The notes beneath the pieces were generated by a model. The model saw nothing but the letters and a program-made list of their open reading frames with translations. It was not told where the DNA came from and searched no databases. This document shows positions 1-5,266 of a stretch of DNA of 5,266 nucleotides, in pieces. The stretch's first letter is position 1. The number at the start of each line of letters is the position of its first letter. Both the position numbers and the translations under genes were made by a program. This DNA is from Candidatus Poseidoniaceae archaeon (GTDB lineage Archaea > Thermoplasmatota > Poseidoniia > Poseidoniales > Poseidoniaceae): positions 1 through 5,266 of the forward strand of contig DUIP01000005.1 of the NCBI GenBank assembly GCA_013330285.1, in the 5' to 3' direction.

Positions 1-48
1 CAAGGGTGGGGCGAAGGAAAGAGAGCCCCCTTCACAACCTTCCGAGGT

Positions 49-768
49 ATGGCAACAAATGCATCAATTCAGCAGTTTGAACGGCCCCTAGACGTCTCCG
101 TTATTGCCCCAAAAAGAGGGCATATCTACCAACTCCGTGGGCACGGCTATGCTGGACGCACAATGCGAAAGTACGCCGAAACATGGGCGGCTTCTACCCT
201 CCTGCGTGGAGAATGTGTGCATTGGATTGATGGTGCATCGCGAATGAATCCTACGCGTATCCTTCGGCGATTCCCAAGAGGCGAAGCAGCAGCTCGGGAC
301 CATCTGCATCGATTGTATGTTGGCCGTGGATTTACAGTGCACCAACTGGCAACACTGGTCGAACGCTTGGAACGCGAGGTTTCGATTACAGCTGCACCAC
401 TGGTCATTGTTGATGCGCCACTTGCCATGCACCTTGATCGACAGGTTGGCGACCATGAGGCTCGTTGCCTAATGCGTCAACTCCTCCAACATTTACAGTC
501 TGTTGCTGTACTCAACCACGTTGCTGTTCTTATCATCACAGAGCATACGCCAATGTCAAAACGACACAAACACTTGCTGATGATGGTTGAACGAAAATCC
601 TCTCATCAGTTGATTGAACATGTGAGGAGCCAAGGACGAAATGCCCGCCGATGGCTATCACATGAACCAAGTGGAAGCAGCGGTCAATGGCCACAAAACC
701 AAAATGTCCTGAGGCGGTACATCAGGCCCAAACATCAAGTCGTTGGACCAAATGATGGTTCATCTTGA
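49..768 (+). CDS. RecA/RadA-like paralog with degenerate ATP site (5' end uncertain)
   Basis: This is a 239-residue protein with the layout of the RecA/RadA ATPase core and no N-terminal helix-hairpin-helix domain. The Walker A region is GHGYAGRT (residues 31-38), so the usual lysine is Arg37. WIDGASRMNPTRI (59-71) aligns with the RadA segment YIDTEGTFRPERI, with the catalytic Glu replaced by Ala63. RLYVGRGFTVHQ (88-99) matches the RadA 'ARAFNSDHQ' strand-helix. The Walker B strand is LVIVDA (118-123) with Asp122, and NHVAVLIITEH (156-166) matches the strand that ends in TNQ in RadA. The C-terminal 70 residues are basic and poorly recognisable. ATP hydrolysis is therefore doubtful, and a structural or accessory role beside a polymerase or recombinase is likelier (inference). 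The frame is open from base 1 with no stop and no ATG/GTG/TTG before 49, so translation may begin outside the window. It could be a RadB-like, Rad55-like or ImuA-like protein. The fold call is fairly firm, the function is not. Confidence 0.75.
   Translation: MATNASIQQFERPLDVSVIAPKRGHIYQLRGHGYAGRTMRKYAETWAASTLLRGECVHWIDGASRMNPTRILRRFPRGEAAARDHLHRLYVGRGFTVHQLATLVERLEREVSITAAPLVIVDAPLAMHLDRQVGDHEARCLMRQLLQHLQSVAVLNHVAVLIITEHTPMSKRHKHLLMMVERKSSHQLIEHVRSQGRNARRWLSHEPSGSSGQWPQNQNVLRRYIRPKHQVVGPNDGSS
735..768. other. Tail-to-tail overlap of two coding regions
   Basis: The RadA-like gene on the plus strand ends with TGA at 766-768, and the polymerase gene on the minus strand ends with TGA at 735-737 (plus-strand reading TCA). 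The last 34 bases therefore code on both strands. No room is left for a separate terminator between the genes, so transcripts from the two sides must overlap at their 3' ends. The overlap affects only the non-conserved C-terminal tails of both proteins. Confidence 0.9.
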
Positions 769-3188
769 CTTTTGAACGATTCAAGCGTAATGCGTTTTTG
801 ACCCATGGAAACCTCTTCTTCATCCCATCCAAATGGAGCAAGAATGGCCCAAATGGCACGAATGGCAAGAGCGGTGTAATGTTCAATATCCGGCCGCCCA
901 GAAGGAGGGTGAGGGCCATTCAGTTCTTCGACAAGGAGAACGCGTTCGTGCTGAACCGTCCCCTTCGAAGCAATCACTGCAAATCGAACCTTGCCACCGG
1001 GAGGTACTGTGACGCCCTGAAGTCGTCCTCGAAGCAAAGCAGCATGCGCCAATGTGGCCACATCAAAATCTCCAAGTTCACGTTGAATTCGGCGAGATAC
1101 AACGAGATTGAGTAAGTTGACCTCATTCTTTTCGAGGGCATCCAAATGCTGTCGTAACAATCGAGCGACAGCGATCTGACCATCGAATGAAGGAATGCCC
1201 TGTTGGTCATCGGAATGTTCGATCAACAACTGGAGTGCTTGGCGTTGTAAATGGGCAATCCAAGCACAAGTCGAATGTTGGCGCTCTTCGATCCCCCTGA
1301 CCTTGAGACCATGCCGTCCATAGGCCCAGTACTTGGTCAAGGAACCAGCACCATGAACGCGACTTGGAACAAAACCGATGAAACGGTAAAGATCTTCATA
1401 CTCAAGTGGAATACCAACGCGTTGTGAAACCCGCTTTGCAAAAGCGTGAGCATCTTGAACTCGCTCCTCCGGAGTTCGTTGTCGCTGGTCTTGAATCCAA
1501 ACGCAATCAACGATGGCATGAAGGACACCCCAACCATCTTCCTCAGCCATCTGAATGGTTTCCAGAAGAATGTCCCGCGCCCATGCACAAATTGCTTCAT
1601 GCGCTTCGATGCGCCCGAAACGAGCGTTTTTGTATCCAGTGTAGCCAAAGCAGGTTACAAGTAACCATTTGAGGGCGTTTTGTTGTTGATCGAACGAATC
1701 ACCCTTGACTTTCACCTTTGTTTTCAAAAGCCTACGGCGTTCGATAAGAGGCGCTACGATCCGTCCAAGGAATCCATGAACTCGGGCGCATGTGTGCGAG
1801 GATAAACCCGGCACTGGAAGGGCTTGTGCGGAGCGAACGGGGAACAAACCTGCACCCAAGTGCCTCCGAACATGGCGTTCGCTGAACGTTCGTTCCGCTT
1901 CATCAGGATGAAGGGGTACAAAGGCGTCTGAAGATGCAGCATGATCTGCTTGACAACAAGGGCAGTTGAGCGTCTCTGTCGAGATGTTTCGCGTGGCGAT
2001 TATGCTTGGAAAAAGGCTCGCAAAATCAAGTTCGATAACCTGCTCATAAACGCCAGGTTGGCTATCGAGGTAAAGACCCCCCCGATCGGCATGCAGCAAC
2101 GCCCAAGCAGTTTTGGTATCTTCTGGACGGTTCTTTTTCCAAGGTACGAGAACGCCATCTTCCATGGCGGTGCGCATTTGTATAGCACTGATGACAGAAC
2201 CAGGTGAGAGCCGTGAGATATCTTGCGGCGATTGTTGGGAGTGCCTGGCAAGTTCAAACAAGCCCTGGAGCCCACCCTCTCGAACGATGAAACTACCAAC
2301 TCGATCAATGTGCAAACGCCCATACAATGGGATATAGCCATCCTTGTGCAGGGTTTGACCGTACGAATGAATTGTGCGTGCAGAGGTTCTGGCCTCCAAA
2401 GGCCGTCCATCTCGACTTAGGGAAAAGGGCATTGCGCACTTCGCAGCCATGCGCATCAAAGCGGGAAGGTGCAAACCATCGCCCCCATGCGTAACAACCA
2501 CGTCAGGATCGATTTCTTGCATGGCCTTTTCAAGACGCTGTAAAAAATGCGATGCACAAGTATTGGGGTTCCGAACCAAGGTAACAGAAGGTATGCTCGA
2601 AGCATCGCATGTACCATCTGATGAACACGTGCGGAATTCAATTCGCTCAACTTCGGCTTCATCGTTATGAAATCCATTCACTGTCTGGTAGGAAAACCCC
2701 ATGTGAACAATGGTCAAATCAGGGAATTCATCCTCTTTGTTAGGCTCTGAGTGAAACACATGACCATCCCAACGAACTTTTTGAAATGGCTTGACACGAT
2801 GTTCAAGAAGGAATCGTTGAGCCAGATGTGCATCAACTGAATAGAGGGTGTAATGCTTGTATTGACCCCTCGATTCAATATGTGTTGCTACTTTTTTGAG
2901 ATGCCAGCAGTTGTGAACATCTATTTCGAGAACCTCATCGACTTCGGATGCATCAAGCGATAGACGGGAGCGATGCATGCGCATAAGACCAAGGCCAAAA
3001 CGGTCTCGAATTTCGGGTTGTTCCAGCCACGAACAGAGATGTTGTAGACGTTGACGAGTGGCATGGACGTGAAGTGAAGGGCACCATGGAATATTGAGTT
3101 TCATCGAACCATTGACCCCTCCAACCAACCACACATCCAACGAAGTTCCATTCGGTGCAGGCTGGACATCAAGAATTGTTCCGATCAT
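735..3188 (-). CDS. polB2: PolB2-type family B DNA polymerase, exonuclease motifs lost
   Basis: An 817-residue family B DNA polymerase, counted from the ATG at 3188. Motif A is intact, DFASLFPSII at 388-397 with Asp388. The motif B helix keeps Lys507 and the following GYTGYKNARFG (515-525), but the usual Asn-Ser is Val511-Thr512. Motif C, normally YGDTDS, reads HAIVDC (557-562), so the first Asp is Ile559 and the second, Asp561, is kept. The thumb carries KVRG (629-632). Signature PolB2 stretches are present: RLSPGSVISAIQ (326-337) and HADRGGLYL (366-374). The proofreading domain is degenerate: no Exo I DxE is found, Exo II is THGGDGLHLPAL (233-244) where N and FD are expected, and no Exo III YxxxD is seen. 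Cys409, Cys411 and Cys412 follow motif A, as in other PolB2 proteins. Family knowledge: PolB2 is an accessory archaeal polymerase, thought to be inactive in some lineages and reported to have lesion-bypass activity in Sulfolobales. A TTG at 3212 would add eight residues, but the strong ribosome binding site favours 3188. Confidence 0.92.
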   Translation of the reverse strand: MIGTILDVQPAPNGTSLDVWLVGGVNGSMKLNIPWCPSLHVHATRQRLQHLCSWLEQPEIRDRFGLGLMRMHRSRLSLDASEVDEVLEIDVHNCWHLKKVATHIESRGQYKHYTLYSVDAHLAQRFLLEHRVKPFQKVRWDGHVFHSEPNKEDEFPDLTIVHMGFSYQTVNGFHNDEAEVERIEFRTCSSDGTCDASSIPSVTLVRNPNTCASHFLQRLEKAMQEIDPDVVVTHGGDGLHLPALMRMAAKCAMPFSLSRDGRPLEARTSARTIHSYGQTLHKDGYIPLYGRLHIDRVGSFIVREGGLQGLFELARHSQQSPQDISRLSPGSVISAIQMRTAMEDGVLVPWKKNRPEDTKTAWALLHADRGGLYLDSQPGVYEQVIELDFASLFPSIIATRNISTETLNCPCCQADHAASSDAFVPLHPDEAERTFSERHVRRHLGAGLFPVRSAQALPVPGLSSHTCARVHGFLGRIVAPLIERRRLLKTKVKVKGDSFDQQQNALKWLLVTCFGYTGYKNARFGRIEAHEAICAWARDILLETIQMAEEDGWGVLHAIVDCVWIQDQRQRTPEERVQDAHAFAKRVSQRVGIPLEYEDLYRFIGFVPSRVHGAGSLTKYWAYGRHGLKVRGIEERQHSTCAWIAHLQRQALQLLIEHSDDQQGIPSFDGQIAVARLLRQHLDALEKNEVNLLNLVVSRRIQRELGDFDVATLAHAALLRGRLQGVTVPPGGKVRFAVIASKGTVQHERVLLVEELNGPHPPSGRPDIEHYTALAIRAIWAILAPFGWDEEEVSMGQKRITLESFKSQDEPSFGPTT

Positions 3189-3456
3189 CCGTCTCCTTCC
3201 TCGCTGCTTCAAGCTGTTCCACGCGTTCTTGCAATCGCAGGTTTTGTGTTGTCAATTCGAGCATCATGGACAACAGCATCGGCTTCCAAACTTCATGCGA
3301 AGGGAGCATACCACCGGCTGTTCTTCGCTGACGAACGCCGTTGAGGAGTTCGTCGAACATTTGCTTTTCAGCAAAGGGAAGGGCCCGGCGAAACGGTTCC
3401 AATGTACCGAGTTCATCTTCAATGCGCATCCGCCATGTTGGTACTGTTCGACCCAT
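3169..3456 (-). CDS. Small conserved helical protein upstream of polB2
   Basis: A 95-residue protein starting MGRTVPTWRMRIEDEL. From memory, short archaeal proteins beginning MGRT-[VN]-P-[TS]-[aromatic]-R followed by a helical body are widespread and uncharacterised; I cannot name the family with certainty. Residues 10-45 are rich in charged helix formers (for example PFRRALPFAEKQMFDELL, 21-38). A short loop with Gly48-Gly49 follows, and residues 57-88 form a long amphipathic helix with a coiled-coil tendency (MLLSMMLELTTQNLRLQERV, 60-79). There are no cysteines, membrane segments or signal peptide. Its last 20 bases overlap the polB2 start, so the two are almost surely co-transcribed and probably coupled in translation. 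That makes a small binding partner or regulator of the polymerase the best guess (inference). The ATG at 3456 was chosen because the MGRTVP start matches the remembered family; its ribosome binding site is weak. The gap to serA upstream is 66 bases. Confidence 0.78.
   Translation of the reverse strand: MGRTVPTWRMRIEDELGTLEPFRRALPFAEKQMFDELLNGVRQRRTAGGMLPSHEVWKPMLLSMMLELTTQNLRLQERVEQLEAARKETDDRNNS
3192..3200 (-). promoter_or_regulatory. Ribosome binding site of polB2, inside the upstream gene
   Basis: Read on the minus strand, GGAAGGAGA lies four bases before the ATG at 3188, a good match to the archaeal anti-Shine-Dalgarno sequence. It decides the start in favour of ATG 3188 over the in-frame TTG at 3212, which has no such site. 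It lies within the last codons of the small upstream gene, which points to translational coupling. Confidence 0.75.
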
Positions 3457-3522
3457 GCCTTTCGCAACGACTCGACGACAACCATCTTTGCCATGACCCT
3501 CGCTAATGCAAGTGAAAGTGAA

Positions 3523-4509
3523 TCATCCAAGCAGATGGCTGTTGACCGTCGTATCGCAGACGCCTCCATCAAGCACCTTCATGATGGCAAGAGCGATATC
3601 GCGACCAACACGCGCTTGTGCTTCCATTGTAGCAGCTCCAATATGGGGCGTGCCGTGGAAGTGTGGATGCTGTAAAAGGGGCGCACTGGCAGGCACCGGC
3701 TCGATTTCAAAGACATCCAATGCTGCGGAAGAAAGAGTGCCATCCTCGAGGGCCGCAAGCAGAGCGTCTTCATCGATGATTCCACCTCGGGCGCAATTGA
3801 CGATGTGATTGCCACAGGCAATACCGTCATTTGAGCGTCCAGGCATGAGGGCGAGTCGCTCTGCATTCACCAAGTGGTGTGTCTCATCATTGAGGTTGCA
3901 GTGAATGGAAATATGCGTGCAGTTTGAAAAAAGCGTGTCCACGTTTTTGTGAAGTGTTGTGTTTTGGATCTTTGCCACCTTCGGAGGCAGGTAAGGGTCG
4001 TAGGTGTGAATGCTCATTCCAAGTGCTTGGGCAATGGCTCCAACACCTTGAGCAATTCTTCCAAACCCAATCAAGCCGAGGTTTTTCCCTGACAATTCTG
4101 TCCCTTTCATCGCCTTCTTTTCCCACTGTCCATCTCGCAAACTACGGTCAGAACGTGGGATGTGCCGTAGAGATGCGAGGAGGTGCCCCATGGTTAATTC
4201 AACAACGGATTGGGTTGAGGCACGAGGTGCATTGACAACAGGAATGCCTGCTTTGGCAGCAGCAACGATGTCAATGTTGTCAACACCAACACCTGCTCGT
4301 CCAATCACGGAAAGGCGATCACCGGAGGCTGCAATCACCTCGGCGGGAAGTTTCGTTGCACTACGAACAACAATGGCATCGAATTCTGAAAGGGCACCTT
4401 GAGCTAAATCGCCTTTGGAAATCGTTCCAAGGACGACTTCATGACCTGATTGCTCGAGGAGTGATACCGCGTCTTTAGCCATACCATCCGTCACAGCGAT
4501 TCTTGCCAT
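3523..4509 (-). CDS. serA: D-3-phosphoglycerate dehydrogenase, short form without ACT domain
   Basis: This enzyme of the D-2-hydroxyacid dehydrogenase family oxidises 3-phosphoglycerate to 3-phosphohydroxypyruvate with NAD+, the first step of serine synthesis in the cytoplasm. The protein has 328 residues. The N-terminal substrate domain has VVRSATKLPAEVI (47-59) and VIGRAGVGVDNID (68-80), both hallmarks. The nucleotide fold has GLIGFGRIA (145-153) with Asp171 at the end of the second strand. The catalytic triad is Arg241 (in NCARGGIIDE), Glu270 (in FEIEPV) and His289 (in PHIGAAT). The chain ends about 40 residues after the histidine, so there is no ACT domain and serine feedback through ACT is unlikely. 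Residues 223-235 are about eight longer than usual between the 'LALM' strand and the 'IVN' strand. In-frame ATGs at 4536 and 4590 exist, but conserved sequence begins at MARIAVTDGM (4509). A related hydroxyacid dehydrogenase is possible, but VGVDNID and the overall match favour PGDH. Confidence 0.9.
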   Translation of the reverse strand: MARIAVTDGMAKDAVSLLEQSGHEVVLGTISKGDLAQGALSEFDAIVVRSATKLPAEVIAASGDRLSVIGRAGVGVDNIDIVAAAKAGIPVVNAPRASTQSVVELTMGHLLASLRHIPRSDRSLRDGQWEKKAMKGTELSGKNLGLIGFGRIAQGVGAIAQALGMSIHTYDPYLPPKVAKIQNTTLHKNVDTLFSNCTHISIHCNLNDETHHLVNAERLALMPGRSNDGIACGNHIVNCARGGIIDEDALLAALEDGTLSSAALDVFEIEPVPASAPLLQHPHFHGTPHIGAATMEAQARVGRDIALAIMKVLDGGVCDTTVNSHLLG

Positions 4510-4610
4510 GTCTGCCGTCCAACCGAGAAGGGTCATGAATCTTAGGTCAAGTTCGAACAAAGCCCCAATGTTTGAAACGCTCATTCGCATGCGGTAAGGT
4601 GAGGGGTCCT
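4510..4610. promoter_or_regulatory. Divergent intergenic region between serA and the membrane protein gene
   Basis: The 101 bases separate two genes that point away from each other, so both promoters should be here. No classical TATA box stands out. On the minus strand a weak AT-rich patch (TAAGATT, 4538-4544) lies about 30 bases before the serA ATG. Two perfect 8-base palindromes are present, GTTCGAAC at 4551-4558 and CGCATGCG at 4586-4593; either could be an operator half or chance. The promoter role follows from the gene arrangement rather than from clear motifs. Confidence 0.4.
4598..4602 (+). promoter_or_regulatory. Ribosome binding site of the membrane protein gene
   Basis: GGTGA, extended to GGTGAGGGG through 4606, ends eight bases before the ATG at 4611 and is complementary to the archaeal 16S rRNA tail. 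It supports ATG 4611 as the start and also argues that serA does not begin at the in-frame ATG ending at 4590. Confidence 0.65.
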
Positions 4611-5266
4611 ATGGCAGATGTCGATGTGAATGCATTGTTATGGGCCCTTGGATTGCTTTCAATCCCACTGTTTCTTGCCCTTCCAATGCGAATTGCATGG
4701 CAATTGTTTACCGGTCGAGGGCACGAGGAATCCCAGTACCGAAACACGGTTCTTCAAATCATTGACGCTGGAAGACAGGTGGCTCCATTTCGAGCGACAC
4801 TCGATGATGTCGCACGAAGCCTCCACATACAACCAAGTCAACAACGTTTGATTGAAGCTGATTTGTTTCACCCACTGACCCTGTCGCATTTTCTTCTTCT
4901 TCCAACAATTATCATCTTCCCCCTTGCTGCAGTGATGGCGCTCCCAGTCATCATCTTGGGTTTGCCAATGCTGATCTTGATTGAAACATTACTGATCAGG
5001 CAGCGATTGCTTGTCAAAGGACTCACGGCCATTGAGAAATTGATGCACTGGCAAATTATTCACATTCCAAAACCACACCGTGGCATCACCGAAACCAGCA
5101 CGAAAATGAACGAATTCTCACACCACGTCACTCACTTTAACCACGTCCCGCAAGGTGCATTCTTGGGCCTGTTTGCATGGCTGATCATCCACTGGACGTT
5201 CAACCTCGACAATTGGGCCATTGAGTTGGCTGTGGCCACAGGCCTGTACATTGTGTTGCTTGGAGC
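4611..5266 (+). CDS. Multi-pass membrane protein, N-terminal part, function unknown
   Basis: The frame opens at ATG 4611 and stays open to the right edge, giving 218 residues with the C-terminus missing. It starts MADVDVNALLWALGLLSI. A first hydrophobic segment spans about residues 8-27. A soluble, charged stretch (28-88) follows, containing a helical region QYRNTVLQIIDAGRQ (42-56) and then TLDDVARSLHIQPSQ (63-77), which looks like a small helical or winged-helix-like unit. Residues 91-127 are strongly hydrophobic, enough for two tightly packed passes. A histidine-rich loop (147-180, with many His between 171 and 178) leads to two more hydrophobic segments at about 182-197 and 203-218. There is no cleavable signal peptide; the first segment is probably a membrane anchor. 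I do not recognise the family. It is divergent from serA, so the neighbourhood gives no functional hint. Reading frame, ribosome binding site and hydrophobic pattern make the gene itself convincing. Confidence 0.8.
   Translation, partial: MADVDVNALLWALGLLSIPLFLALPMRIAWQLFTGRGHEESQYRNTVLQIIDAGRQVAPFRATLDDVARSLHIQPSQQRLIEADLFHPLTLSHFLLLPTIIIFPLAAVMALPVIILGLPMLILIETLLIRQRLLVKGLTAIEKLMHWQIIHIPKPHRGITETSTKMNEFSHHVTHFNHVPQGAFLGLFAWLIIHWTFNLDNWAIELAVATGLYIVLLG

Noticed and set aside
2000..2410. Minus-strand open frame of 136 codons within polB2
   Set aside because: It lies inside a continuous, motif-bearing polymerase frame and has no recognisable features.
735..3188. Intein or frameshift in the polymerase
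   Set aside because: The frame is continuous, the motifs come in the right order and spacing, and the length fits the PolB2 family.
3189..3212. Start of polB2 at TTG 3212, adding eight mostly basic residues
   Set aside because: No ribosome binding site precedes it, the overlap with the small gene would grow to 44 bases, and the ATG at 3188 has a strong site.
3457..3522. Terminator or separate promoter between serA and the small gene
   Set aside because: No T-run, stem-loop or TATA-like box could be supported in these 66 bases; co-transcription from serA remains possible.
3264..3572. Minus-strand open frame of 102 codons crossing the serA end and the small gene, containing MAKMVVVESLRKAW
   Set aside because: It looks protein-like for about 20 residues but then turns into Cys- and Ser-rich text, and it is out of frame with the convincing MGRTVP protein. 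A frameshift joining the two was considered, but the MGRTVP start fits a remembered family start.
3094..3675. Plus-strand open frame of 193 codons antisense to serA, the small gene and polB2
   Set aside because: The translation is rich in Cys, His and Ser with no domain pattern, and three well supported genes occupy the other strand.
4510..4590. Longer serA starts at ATG 4536 or 4590
   Set aside because: The extra 9 or 27 residues do not resemble PGDH, and the 4590 start would nearly abut the ribosome binding site of the divergent gene, leaving no promoter.

Overview
The window looks like archaeal chromosomal DNA, most likely from an uncultured euryarchaeon of the Marine Group II (Poseidoniales) type. 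That placement is an inference from gene content and sequence feel, not a database match. The clues are a family B DNA polymerase of the archaeal PolB2 kind, a short protein with the MGRT-x-P-T start I remember from archaeal genomes, a stand-alone RadA-like core domain, Shine-Dalgarno-type start sites, tight overlaps between genes and about 50% GC. No tRNA, rRNA, CRISPR array, insertion sequence or long repeat is visible. No stretch over 300 bases lacks a gene.

Layout: (1) 49-768, plus strand: a RecA/RadA-like ATPase-fold protein whose Walker A lysine and catalytic glutamate are replaced. Its frame is open to the left edge, so the true start may lie outside. (2) 735-3188, minus strand: a PolB2-type polymerase that has lost its proofreading exonuclease motifs and has an altered motif C. 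It meets gene 1 tail to tail with a 34-base overlap. (3) 3169-3456, minus strand: a 95-residue helical protein directly upstream of the polymerase, overlapping it by 20 bases with the polymerase ribosome binding site inside it. (4) 3523-4509, minus strand: D-3-phosphoglycerate dehydrogenase (serA), short form without an ACT domain and with an unusual 8-residue insertion beside the catalytic arginine. (5) 4510-4610: a divergent intergenic region. (6) 4611 to the right edge, plus strand: the N-terminal 218 residues of a multi-pass membrane protein of unknown function.

The most interesting part is 49-3456. A proofreading-deficient PolB2, a co-translated small helical protein and a RecA-fold protein with a ruined ATP site sit together. 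This resembles in outline the bacterial ImuA/ImuB/DnaE2 mutagenic repair set, in which a RecA-like accessory protein supports an error-prone polymerase. I propose it as a candidate archaeal lesion-bypass or damage-tolerance module. The individual family calls rest on visible motifs; the idea that they work together is inference from proximity and family knowledge. serA and the membrane protein look like unrelated housekeeping neighbours.
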